In this document: one piece after another, positions 18,240 to 26,167 of the stretch | How the letters are laid out: each line of letters opens with the position of its first letter | Numbering within the stretch: position 1 is the first letter of the stretch | NCBI GenBank assembly: GCA_022447225.1 | Contig: JAKVAZ010000003.1 | Span: forward strand, 62,001 to 126,000 | Direction: 5' to 3' | From: Fuerstiella sp. | GTDB lineage: Bacteria; Planctomycetota; Planctomycetia; Planctomycetales; Planctomycetaceae | Length of the DNA stretch: 64,000 bases | The notes under the pieces: model-generated | Databases searched by the model: none | What the model saw: the letters and a program-made list of their open reading frames with translations, nothing else | What the model was told of the DNA's origin: nothing | Made by a program: the position numbers and the translations under genes

Positions 18240-19169
18240 CTAGATCTGCTTTTTCATATGTGCCCGAATGGCATTTGCGGATTCGGCGACCGTATCCTTC
18301 ATGTTGGCTAGTTCAGAGATTGTGGCGTCCAGGGATTCCAGTGCGGAAAATGCTTTGTTTCTTGAATCCTCTCGTGACGCAGCCATATGAAGTGTATGCA
18401 TTTGTTTCGGAAGTGAATCATCCAGAATCTCTATCATCGGTTGCACAGCGTGCCGGAGTTCTCTCGCCGTTGTTCTCATGAACTCGCGTTCCTGGTTCCG
18501 GTCTCCTCTGGAAAGTTTCCTGGGAACGATCGAACGTTGAGATCGTGCCAGGACTTTTTCATCGACCAGTCGACCAAACGGTGATGCTTCGATCCGGCCG
18601 TCCCTCATTCGGCTGTCGATCTGTTCCTGCAGTTTGTGTAGCGTTACAGAATCCGGATCACGTTCCAATGCGGCGGTGATAACCCGAGAGGCTTTAAGAT
18701 AGATTTTTTGCTCAAGAAGCATGTTTGTCAGATTGATTATTGCCTGTGTATTATCGGGTTCGAGTCTGATGCACTCTTCGAGTGCAGATATTGCCATCCT
18801 GGGTTGATCCAGTCGTTTTTGGGCTATCGCCAGATTGTAGTAGGCGATCGCACATTTTTTGTCCCGCTGGATGGCTTTGCGAAGCGCATCGGTTGCACCC
18901 CTGTAATCGTCGCGGCTGTTCAGCGCTGCGCCGAGGTTGACCCATGCACCTGCGTCCCTGGGGTCGAGTCGCGTAAGGTAACGGAAGACTTCCGCAGCTT
19001 CGTCCACGTGCCTGAGGCGGAACAGCAGGACTCCCAGCATCTCCTGAGCGACTCTGTCGCCTGGAGCTTCTTTCAGAACACTGCGTAGTGTCGTCACGGC
19101 CTCGTTGTACTCTTTGTTCCTGACCAGTTGTCTGGCTTTACGAACAAGTGCGGATGGGGTATTCGACAT
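18240..19169 (-). CDS. TPR-repeat protein
   Basis: 309 residues from the ATG ending at 19169. Residues about 1-170 form at least four tetratricopeptide repeats (for example EYNEAVTTLRSVLKEAPGD, DEAAEVFRYLTRLDPRDAGAW and ATDALRKAIQRDKKCAIAYYNLA). The remaining part is charged and helical with no known domain, ending in ISELANMKDTVAESANAIRAHMKKQI. There is no signal peptide, so it is probably a cytoplasmic scaffold protein. Its start is 98 bases upstream-facing from truB's side, i.e. it lies downstream of nothing else on the minus strand. Partner unknown. Confidence 0.75.
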   Translation of the reverse strand: MSNTPSALVRKARQLVRNKEYNEAVTTLRSVLKEAPGDRVAQEMLGVLLFRLRHVDEAAEVFRYLTRLDPRDAGAWVNLGAALNSRDDYRGATDALRKAIQRDKKCAIAYYNLAIAQKRLDQPRMAISALEECIRLEPDNTQAIINLTNMLLEQKIYLKASRVITAALERDPDSVTLHKLQEQIDSRMRDGRIEASPFGRLVDEKVLARSQRSIVPRKLSRGDRNQEREFMRTTARELRHAVQPMIEILDDSLPKQMHTLHMAASREDSRNKAFSALESLDATISELANMKDTVAESANAIRAHMKKQI

Positions 19170-19712
19170 GAACCGGTCTCTTCATGAAGGTTCGCGTCCG
19201 GCATATTGTGCCGAGTGCAAAAGTTACAGCGGAAATGTACTTGAATTGAATTTGCAGGAATCATCGTCCGACGGCGACTGGTTGTCGCCCCTCATGCCGG
19301 AACTGCCGAACAATTTCAGACACTGTCCAACCCGTACTGCCACGACCCGATTCAGCGGTTTGTTTGCCGGTCGTCCTTGAGCATCCGAGTTGGCATTCCA
19401 GATATGAGCCACGCATTCCGCCCGGCCGCATTAACATCTTACCCAGAATCACATGCTTACAGCCAGGTAAACTTTTCCGTGTTTAATTCACTGCGTTCAA
19501 GCAGAAAATCCGAGGCAACCGATGCTCGACTCTGTCAGTCTCACTCATTTTGATCCGTAAAATTCGGACAGTAGCCACTGCTGAAGACATTCCGGTTCTG
19601 ACCTCGGTTCACCTGTGGAAGTATGGTTTCTGTTAGGTGGAACGAGGTCGGAGCCGCGAGAGCATTCAACGGCCTGCGGTTCGACAGCCTTATTCAAAGG
19701 CACAGGTGCTGC
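19170..19712. other. Divergent intergenic region
   Basis: About 540 bases between the TPR gene (minus) and the htrA-like gene (plus). No gene is supported; promoters for both should lie here. No strong repeat or hairpin was seen. Confidence 0.45.
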
Positions 19713-21155
19713 ATGTCGGCTAGCCTAGTCCGATTCTTGGTTTTCAACGCAGTTGCCTTTACCTGTGTGTCGGTTGTGGCATCTGATCAAATCAGCGTTC
19801 GGGAGACACCACTCGTAAGAGCGGTTCGCGAATGCCGCAGTTCAGTGGTCAACATTCATACTGAAAAGTCGGCAGACCGACAAAACCGGTTCTTTACACC
19901 CAAAGAACGCACAGTGACCGGTATGGGTACGGGCATCGTTGTTGATGAGCGGGGATATATAGTCACCAACTGCCACGTGATTTACAACGTGGACGTGATC
20001 GTGGTTACTCAGGAAGACGGTGAGGTATACACGGGGCGCGTTTACCAGACTGACAGAGCTCACGATCTTGCGATCATTCGTGTGTTTCCTGATAAACCGA
20101 TGAAAGTCATAGACATCGGAATGTCGTCTGACGTCATGCTGGGTGAGCGGGTGTTCGCCGTTGGTAACGCATTTGGTTACGAACATACGGTTACTGCGGG
20201 AATCGTCAGTGCCGTCTCTCGAGATGTAGAGGTGGATGAAACACAGTCATACACAAATTTGATTCAGACCGACGCCAGTATCAATCCCGGAAACAGTGGT
20301 GGTCCACTGCTGAATCTGGACGGGGAAGTGATTGGAATCAATGTTGCCATCCGTGCCGGTGCTCAGCGCATTGGGTTTGCCATTCCCATTGATGATGCGC
20401 GTCTTGTGATTGCTCAAATGTTGAATTCCGGCTCCCCGGACCCGATTGCTCACGGTCTTGTGGGAACTGATATCAACCTGCCGCACGATCAGCACCTTGT
20501 CATAGACAATGTCATTACCGGCAGTCCCGCCGATCGATGCGGTCTAAAGGCCGGTGACGTAGTACGACAGGTGGAGAAAACATTGATTAGTGACAAAGCA
20601 GACTGGGAACGATCTCTGCTGGACCTGACGAACGATAAAAGGCTGAACCTGACGGTGGATCGGGCAGGGGAGTCAATGTCGCTGCAGTTCACAATTGGTG
20701 GTGCCGGGTCGGGAACAACATATGTGACAGCTCATCCGGCATCTGTTTCCGGCCGTCCGGGCATACGGGCGGCGGAACGGCAGATTCCTTCAGTACAAAA
20801 TGGTTCTGAAAGAGCCTGGCAGCATTTTGGTATCAAAGTTGCCAAATTATCTGAATCTGAACGCAGACTGCTGCCGTCCCGTTACAACGGCGGTATGAAG
20901 ATTCTGTTTGTCCGGAGTGACGGCGCCGGGGCACGTCACGGACTGAGGAACGGTGATGTTCTTGTTGGTTTGGACGGATACGAGACGCTTGCCGAACAGA
21001 ATCTGAGTTTCGTTCTGAACGAATACCGGCTGAGGGCACTGGACGAAATATCGTTTCAGATTATTCGCAATGGAAACGAGGCACTTGTCGGTAGCATCAG
21101 GCTAAAGAAAAACGCCCGCCGTTCAGTGACGAAACGCAGGTCCGTCCGACGTTGA
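19713..21155 (+). CDS. HtrA/DegP-like serine protease with two PDZ domains
   Basis: 480 residues from ATG 19713, which places a signal peptide at the very N-terminus (ASLVRFLVFNAVAFTCVSVVAS). The S1C catalytic triad is complete: His 88 in TNCHVI, Asp 118 in AHDLAII and Ser 195 in PGNSGGPLL. A first PDZ domain follows (VIDNVITGSPADRCGLKAGDVV) and a second near the end (KILFVRSDGAGARHGLRNGDVLVGLDGYE). It should act in the periplasm as a quality-control protease or chaperone. The extreme C-terminus is very basic (KKNARRSVTKRRSVRR); this tail overlaps the convergent gene for 33 bases. Confidence 0.92.
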   Translation: MSASLVRFLVFNAVAFTCVSVVASDQISVRETPLVRAVRECRSSVVNIHTEKSADRQNRFFTPKERTVTGMGTGIVVDERGYIVTNCHVIYNVDVIVVTQEDGEVYTGRVYQTDRAHDLAIIRVFPDKPMKVIDIGMSSDVMLGERVFAVGNAFGYEHTVTAGIVSAVSRDVEVDETQSYTNLIQTDASINPGNSGGPLLNLDGEVIGINVAIRAGAQRIGFAIPIDDARLVIAQMLNSGSPDPIAHGLVGTDINLPHDQHLVIDNVITGSPADRCGLKAGDVVRQVEKTLISDKADWERSLLDLTNDKRLNLTVDRAGESMSLQFTIGGAGSGTTYVTAHPASVSGRPGIRAAERQIPSVQNGSERAWQHFGIKVAKLSESERRLLPSRYNGGMKILFVRSDGAGARHGLRNGDVLVGLDGYETLAEQNLSFVLNEYRLRALDEISFQIIRNGNEALVGSIRLKKNARRSVTKRRSVRR

Positions 21156-22286
21156 GGACATGCGCGCGGCGATACTGCAAATGCGCTGTGCGGCCAGTTC
21201 AATCTCCTGGGCCGTGTTCAGACAGCTGATAGAAAATCGCACTGAGGACATGCACAGGTCGGGGGGGATGCCCATGGCCAGCAGCGCCGGGGCTGGATCC
21301 GCCGAACCACTGGAACATGTGCTTCCGAGTGAACATGCAATACCGGCCAGATCAAAATTGATCAGCATGGCCTCACCTTCCAGTCCAGGAAACGCGACCG
21401 AAAGCGTGTTGGGAAGCCGCCGAATTTGAGAACCGTGTACGATGACTGACGGCGAATTTGCTTCCAAACGACGCTGGAGATCGTCTCGAAGTGTACGCAC
21501 TTTGTCGATCCGTTCGTCCGGATATTCCCGAAAGTGATTCAGGGATGCTGCCATTCCGGCAATCAGTGGAACCGGTTCCGTACCGGCCCGACGGCCAACT
21601 TCCTGATGCCCCCCCTCAAGCAGTGGTTTGAGACGAGCTCCCCGTCGCAACAACAGCCCGCCGATACCTCGTGGAGCATGAAACTTATGTCCCCCGAAGG
21701 CCAGTGCGGTGGCACCCAGTGCCCGAAAGTCAACGTTGATTTTACCGACAGCCTGGACTGCATCGACAAACAGCGGGACCTGATGCTTTTCACACAGCTG
21801 ACTGAGTCGGGTCAGGTCCTGAACAACACCGGTCTCATTGTGGGCCAGGATCACAGCCACCAATTTCAAGTCAGCCCATGGAAGGCTGTCCAGAGAGTCT
21901 GTGGTAAGCAGCCCTTCCTGGTCTACCGGTATAGTGACCAGTTTCATTCCCGACAAAGCCACCTGACGGCAAGCGGCCGTTGTGGCAGGATGTTCGCCGG
22001 CCGTCAGTGCGATCACGCCGCGTTGCCCGGCAGGCAGGCCGTGGATGGCCGTGTTGATAGATTCAGTACCTCCGCTGGTGAAGATGACTTCGTCCGGTTC
22101 GCAGTTCAGAGTCTCGGCAACGACGTCCCGTGATGAATCCATCAGTTTGCGAGCGTCTCGGCCGAAGTCGTGCTGGCTACCCGGATTGGCAAAGGATCGA
22201 TTCCATGCTTCGGACAACGCCGCAGCCACACAGGGCAAAATTTGGGTCGTTGCGTTGTTATCAAGATAGATGCGTGGTTCTGACAA
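21123..22286 (-). CDS. Cysteine desulfurase (NifS/IscS-like)
   Basis: 387 residues. The start is a TTG ending at 22286; no ATG is available before the first conserved motif YLDNNATT. PLP enzyme of the class-V aminotransferase family that moves sulfur from cysteine for Fe-S clusters or thio-modification. Seen: FTSGGTESIN, the His in GEHPATTAA, AHNETGV, FVDAVQAVGK, the PLP Lys in GGHKFHAPRG, RRAGTEP, and the sulfur-carrying Cys in GSTCSSGSADP. Length is normal. Scaffold genes such as iscU are not next to it. Its 3' end overlaps that of the htrA-like gene by 33 bases. Confidence 0.92.
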   Translation of the reverse strand: MSEPRIYLDNNATTQILPCVAAALSEAWNRSFANPGSQHDFGRDARKLMDSSRDVVAETLNCEPDEVIFTSGGTESINTAIHGLPAGQRGVIALTAGEHPATTAACRQVALSGMKLVTIPVDQEGLLTTDSLDSLPWADLKLVAVILAHNETGVVQDLTRLSQLCEKHQVPLFVDAVQAVGKINVDFRALGATALAFGGHKFHAPRGIGGLLLRRGARLKPLLEGGHQEVGRRAGTEPVPLIAGMAASLNHFREYPDERIDKVRTLRDDLQRRLEANSPSVIVHGSQIRRLPNTLSVAFPGLEGEAMLINFDLAGIACSLGSTCSSGSADPAPALLAMGIPPDLCMSSVRFSISCLNTAQEIELAAQRICSIAARMSSTSDGPAFRH

Positions 22287-22313
22287 CTCACCGGACTTTC
22301 CGTTACTAAGTCA

Positions 22314-22336
22314 CTGACGTCGTTAAACGACGTCAG
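22314..22336. terminator. Perfect 10-bp hairpin with a stop codon in its loop
   Basis: CTGACGTCGT and ACGACGTCAG form a perfect ten-base-pair stem around a TAA loop on the plus strand. On the minus strand it spans the last codons and the stop (22323-22325) of the DUF2237 gene. No T tract follows. It lies just upstream of the cysteine desulfurase start, so it could end one transcript or separate expression of the two genes. Confidence 0.45.
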
Positions 22337-22694
22337 CGTCGACGGCGTACTCGATCAGTGTTTCCATAGACAGAAACTCAATTGCGGACATATGTGTTGC
22401 CTGGAGAACAATCTGAGGCGCGGACCCCGCTTCCAGTGCTTCAATCCATCTCGGCAGACACAAACACCATCGGTCACCTGGGTTGAGACCGGGGAATTCA
22501 AATTCGGGTCGAGGAGTTGACAGGTCATTTCCGGCCGCTTTGGAGAATGAGAGAAACTCTGCCGTCATCACAGCACAGACAGTATGCATTCCTGCATCAT
22601 CCCCGCATGTGTCACACGTGCCGGTGCGGAAGAAGCCTGTCATCGGATCGGATGAGCATACAATCAAATCGCCGCCAAGTACGTTTTTTGCCAT
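22323..22694 (-). CDS. DUF2237 family protein
   Basis: 123 residues from the ATG ending at 22694; a TTG further upstream is possible but unneeded. Conserved blocks of the family are all present: KNVLGGDLIVCSSDPMTGFFR, CDTCGDDAGMHTVCAVMT, FLSFSKAAGNDLSTP, FEFPGLNPGDRWCLC and IVLQATHMSAIEFL. DUF2237 proteins are small, soluble, of unknown function; the conserved cysteines suggest metal binding or redox work. It lies directly upstream of the cysteine desulfurase gene on the same strand with a 36-base gap. Confidence 0.88.
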   Translation of the reverse strand: MAKNVLGGDLIVCSSDPMTGFFRTGTCDTCGDDAGMHTVCAVMTAEFLSFSKAAGNDLSTPRPEFEFPGLNPGDRWCLCLPRWIEALEAGSAPQIVLQATHMSAIEFLSMETLIEYAVDADVV

Positions 22695-22919
22695 CTCGTC
22701 TGTTCCACAAGAGTCTGCTGAAGTGCATCGCAACTGTTTTGTTGAAGGTCATTACTGAAGTACGATGAAGCGCAGGGTGAACGCCGTCATCACGCCATTC
22801 CATACACGTTTCAGATAGATGTCTGTTGCTGCCGATCTACTCCGTCTTTACCGGCGGATCGGGTCGTCAGCAACGAACGCATAGAATGTGATCAGAAACC
22901 TGATGGAAACGGAAAGCTT

Positions 22920-23372
22920 TCAGTTTAACTGGCCCTTGATGGTACGCTGTGTCTTTTCCCATCCGTCAGCAAGAAACTTAATATACTGCTCGGGTGTCAG
23001 CAGTGTATCTTCTGTTTTCATGTCAAACAGCCACCCTGTGCCGTAATTGTCTGTATTGATTGCCGAGGGATCATTGAGCAACGCTTCGTTGAAATTAACC
23101 AGGAACCCGTCAAACGGAGCAAACAACGAAGAGACTGCTTTCGAACTTTCGATTTCACCAATTTCCTGACGGTCGGTAATCGGGGTTCCGGAATCAATCG
23201 ACCATTCCAAAAAATACACATCCTGCAGGAGGCGGACAGAATAGGCGGTGAGGCCGACACGCAGCACCTCATCATCCAGTGCTTTTAGCCAGAGGTGTCT
23301 TGGTGAATAGCCGCGGTCACCGGGAATGCCGGCCCGAAAGTTGCCCATCATAAAGTGAAGCTGATCAGCCAT
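22920..23372 (-). CDS. GcvH-like lipoyl-domain protein
   Basis: 150 residues from the ATG ending at 23372. The lipoyl-type core is clear: YSPRHLWLK near the start, VGLTAYSVRLLQDVYFLEW, then GEIESSKAVSSLFAPFDGFLVNFNEAL, with Lys 78 in the position that receives lipoate, and NTDNYGTGWLFDMK. Compared with true glycine-cleavage H protein it has an extra N-terminal part and a longer C-terminal helix (LTPEQYIKFLADGWEKTQRTIKG). No gcvT, gcvP or lipoate-ligase gene is nearby. It may serve glycine cleavage encoded elsewhere or be a separate lipoyl carrier. Confidence 0.82.
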   Translation of the reverse strand: MADQLHFMMGNFRAGIPGDRGYSPRHLWLKALDDEVLRVGLTAYSVRLLQDVYFLEWSIDSGTPITDRQEIGEIESSKAVSSLFAPFDGFLVNFNEALLNDPSAINTDNYGTGWLFDMKTEDTLLTPEQYIKFLADGWEKTQRTIKGQLN

Positions 23373-23650
23373 CTGGTTGCAGTGTCCGATAGTTCCATGA
23401 ATTTGTGCGGTGATGCTGCCTGCGACAGCCAGGACCGGATGCGTCCAACCCGTTGGAGTGTGGTGCAGCTTCAGTTGAACCGGAATGGTTTCGTCAGGTG
23501 ACGGTATCCGTTTCTATACTGAATTTACCCTGACGACAACAATGATTGGGATATTCGGATCAGCCGAGACCGGCAAGTGCTTGACATTTAGTCGATACCC
23601 GGAGAGGCTGTCGCCAACTTATTCGGCATACACTGAATGTTTCTCTGATC

Positions 23651-23869
23651 ATGATCATGCCACATCGATGCCCCGTCTGCGAGAAAGAGTTCGAGCCGAA
23701 CGTGGAAAACTCCGAATCCTTATTTCCCTTTTGCAGCGATCGGTGCCGATGTGTCGATTTGTTCCGCTGGTTTAACGGACAATATAGAGTCGTTGAAGAC
23801 ATCGACCCTCAGACGGCGGAATTACTCCAGGATGACCCAAACATCACTGTGCGCGATGACACCCACTAA
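23651..23869 (+). CDS. yacG: YacG-family zinc protein, DNA gyrase inhibitor
   Basis: 72 residues, starting at ATG 23651 or at the ATG two codons later. Four cysteines (7, 10, 28, 32) bind one zinc: CPVC, then FPFCSDRCRCVDLFRWFNGQYRV. This is the compact YacG fold; in E. coli the protein binds GyrB and blocks DNA binding by gyrase. The acidic C-terminal tail is typical. It lies tail to tail with vsr, eight bases apart. Confidence 0.88.
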   Translation: MIMPHRCPVCEKEFEPNVENSESLFPFCSDRCRCVDLFRWFNGQYRVVEDIDPQTAELLQDDPNITVRDDTH

Positions 23870-23877
23870 ACTTCCGA

Positions 23878-24288
23878 CTATTGGCCGAGGAATTTAGTCA
23901 GTCTCGGAATCACTCGTTGTTCCGGTTCCCGGGTCCAGCATTCCCATACCGTCAATACGTCCCAGCCGGCTGCTCGAAGTGCGCGACGATTTTGTCGATC
24001 ACGCTTAACGGTGCCGTTGCGTTTGTCTAGCCAAAACTGAACGTTGGTTTTGGGAGCCACCCGGCCGAAACGGCAGCGGTGCTGATGCCAGAAACACCCG
24101 TGGACAAATATGATTTTATTTCGGCCGGGCAGCACAAGGTCCGGTTTGCCTGGCAGATTCGTGCGGTGCAGTCGGAATCTGTAGCCCATCTGATGGACGA
24201 TCGACCGAACAATTAACTCCGGTTTGGTATCACGCCCGTGAATGCGTGACATGTTAAACGACCGCTGTTCGGGAGTATGAACATCCAC
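23878..24288 (-). CDS. vsr: Very-short-patch mismatch endonuclease
   Basis: 136 residues. The start is a GTG ending at 24288, giving the usual family beginning DVHTPEQRSFNMSRI. Vsr nicks next to T:G mismatches that arise when 5-methylcytosine is deaminated. Catalytic and structural motifs are complete: GRDTKPEL, YRFRLHR, LPGKPDLV with the catalytic Asp 50, FVHGCFWHQHRC with the Phe-Trp-His wedge and zinc ligands, and the C-terminal RALRAAGWDVLTVWEC. No cytosine methyltransferase gene lies in the window. It follows larB on the same strand after ten bases, so the two are probably co-transcribed. Confidence 0.93.
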   Translation of the reverse strand: MDVHTPEQRSFNMSRIHGRDTKPELIVRSIVHQMGYRFRLHRTNLPGKPDLVLPGRNKIIFVHGCFWHQHRCRFGRVAPKTNVQFWLDKRNGTVKRDRQNRRALRAAGWDVLTVWECWTREPEQRVIPRLTKFLGQ

Positions 24289-24298
24289 GATATGTCAT

Positions 24299-24961
24299 TT
24301 AATCCTTTGGTGCCAAGGTTTGGCGGGCAATCAATCCGGCTGCATATCCGCCGCGAAATCCAGCATCGACGTTGACAGTGACGACGTTACTTGCACATGA
24401 CGTGAGCATCGACAGCAAAGCCGTCACCCCGCCCAGGGACGCCCCATAACCCACTGATGTCGGCACTCCGACGATCGGACAGCCAACATGTCCTCCAATA
24501 ACTGACGGCAGTGCCGCTTCCAGTCCGGCAACCACAACAATGGCAGACATTGTCTGCAGAACGGGAATATGACGAAGAAGTCGATGAGGCCCCGCGACAC
24601 CGACATCTTCGATCAATTGGCAGTCGATCCGCATCCACCGGAGTGTTTCCAGGGCTTCCTGGGCCACCGGGGCGTCACAGCTGCCGGCCGATACAACAGC
24701 AGTTGAACCGGCATGTTGGTCGGCTGGCGGACAACCTTGGGCGATGATTGTCCTGGCAACCGGATTGTAGGCGGCATGTGGAAAAGCCGCACAGATTTCT
24801 TTGGCAGGCTCCGGTTCAACACGGGTGACAAATCCCTGCTGCCCCACTTCGTCCTGTCGACGCAGAATTTCGACAATCAGTGCTGCCGATTTTCCTTCTC
24901 CGTAAATAACTTCAGGAAACCCGCACCGCGCCGCCCGGTCAAGATCCACTTCAGCACTCAC
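24299..24961 (-). CDS. larB: Nickel-pincer cofactor biosynthesis protein LarB
   Basis: 220 residues from the GTG ending at 24961. LarB carboxylates and hydrolyses nicotinate adenine dinucleotide, the first step to the nickel-pincer nucleotide of lactate racemase-type enzymes. Its PurE-like core is seen: CGFPEVIYGEGKS, then NPVARTII, VVSAGSCDAPVAQEALETL, DVGVAGPHRLL, VVVAGLEAALPSVIGG and VPTSVGYGASLGGVTALL. The frame is open for 43 more codons to a CTG ending at 25090, and this extra part reads like the normal LarB N-terminus (DILNTLRDLIPDEHRRQ), so the true start may be non-standard. larC, larE and larA are not in the window. Confidence 0.87.
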   Translation of the reverse strand: MSAEVDLDRAARCGFPEVIYGEGKSAALIVEILRRQDEVGQQGFVTRVEPEPAKEICAAFPHAAYNPVARTIIAQGCPPADQHAGSTAVVSAGSCDAPVAQEALETLRWMRIDCQLIEDVGVAGPHRLLRHIPVLQTMSAIVVVAGLEAALPSVIGGHVGCPIVGVPTSVGYGASLGGVTALLSMLTSCASNVVTVNVDAGFRGGYAAGLIARQTLAPKD

Positions 24962-25276
24962 ATCAGCGGCTCGGGCAGCATCTTCGGACGGCGTGAGAAA
25001 TCCCTGAAGCAGTCGCGCAGCACTCTGACGCCGGTGCTCATCGGGAATGAGGTCGCGGAGTGTATTGAGGATGTCGTGGTTTGTGTTCAGTGTTAAAGTC
25101 TTTTTGAGTTATCGGGACACAGCGAAGCCAATTCGTGATCAGGCACCGCCAAATTCAGATAAGACCCCCTGGTTTAATGATGGGCGGTCACGTCACCAGA
25201 CGATCGGAAAAGATTCACTTCCGTCTCTTCCATTCTGGAACGGCAAAGGGGGGGACTGCAGCTGGTCTCAGGAGTT

Positions 25277-26098
25277 TTAAATGGTTGTCGAGCTGAATCC
25301 ACCATCGACCACGATATTTTGTCCGGTGACAAAGCTGGAGGCTCGCTCCGACGCAAGCCACACTACGGCTCCGGCTAGTTCCTCGGCTTGGCCAAATCGG
25401 GCCATCGGCGTGTGGCCGATAATTTGTCCGCCACGTTCGCTGTAGCTGCCGTCCTCATTGTACAGAAGAGCACGGTTTTGTTCGGCCGGGAAAAATCCAG
25501 GGCTGATCGCGTTCACACGGACACCACGCGTGGCCCATTCCCGTGATAAGAACTGCGTCAGATTCAGCACAGCGGCTTTGGCAGCCGAGTATGCAACGAC
25601 GCGAGACAGAGGAACCATGCCGGCCATTGATGCAATGTTGATAATGCTGCCTCGTCCCTGCTCAGTCATTGTTTCTCCAAACACCTGGGCCGGCATCAGT
25701 GAACCACCGACCAAATTTAGATCAAATACCTGATTCCAGGCTTCCCGTGGCAGGGCACAGAAATCACTTCCCGGCGGCAGAGTCGCATCCGGATGATTTC
25801 CGCCGGCAGCACTGACAAGAATTGAAACGGTACCCAGTTCCCTGGTGACGACGTCGCGTGCTGACATCAGTGATTCTGCATCCAGCGCGTCGACGCTCTG
25901 GAAAAGAGCCGTCCCTCCGGCGGATCGGATCCGGGCAACCTTTTCACTTCCGCGTTTCTCACTGCGTCCTAACACGGCGACGCGCGCCCCGCATGCTGCC
26001 AGAGCGTCGGCCATTGCTCCACCCAGAACGCCGGTGCCTCCGATAACCACAGCGGTATCGTTCGACAAATCAAACAGATCATTAGTGATTCCGGTCAT
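25277..26098 (-). CDS. SDR-family oxidoreductase
   Basis: 273 residues from the ATG ending at 26098. Classical short-chain dehydrogenase: the nucleotide loop TAVVIGGTGVLGGAM, SAAGGNHPDA (NAG-like), the catalytic Ser in NIASMAG, YSAAKAA with catalytic Tyr and Lys, and VNAISPGFFPAEQNRALL. The extended substrate loop with PAEQNR and the ending VTGQNIVVDGGFSS resemble the branch that includes mannonate/fructuronate and 3-keto-sugar reductases, so a sugar-acid substrate is likely but not proven. Two perfect 17-base repeats lie 25-58 bases before its start and may take part in its control. Confidence 0.85.
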   Translation of the reverse strand: MTGITNDLFDLSNDTAVVIGGTGVLGGAMADALAACGARVAVLGRSEKRGSEKVARIRSAGGTALFQSVDALDAESLMSARDVVTRELGTVSILVSAAGGNHPDATLPPGSDFCALPREAWNQVFDLNLVGGSLMPAQVFGETMTEQGRGSIINIASMAGMVPLSRVVAYSAAKAAVLNLTQFLSREWATRGVRVNAISPGFFPAEQNRALLYNEDGSYSERGGQIIGHTPMARFGQAEELAGAVVWLASERASSFVTGQNIVVDGGFSSTTI

Positions 26099-26122
26099 TG
26101 TTTTTCCTGTGCCTGGTGATCC

Positions 26123-26156
26123 TCAGTTTACCCGTTGATTCAGTTTACCCGTTGAT
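26123..26156. repeat. Perfect 17-bp tandem duplication
   Basis: TCAGTTTACCCGTTGAT occurs twice, head to tail, without any gap or mismatch. It sits in the short space between the phosphoesterase stop (26168) and the SDR start (26098), both on the minus strand. It could be a replication slip or a paired regulatory site. Confidence 0.9.
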
Positions 26157-26167
26157 ACTGTCCGGAT

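Noticed and set aside
21123-23372. Idea of a sulfur/lipoyl operon: cysteine desulfurase, DUF2237, GcvH-like
   Set aside because: The three genes share a strand, but a strong hairpin and gaps of 36 and over 200 bases separate them, and no scaffold or lipoate gene is present; the link is too speculative to report as a system.
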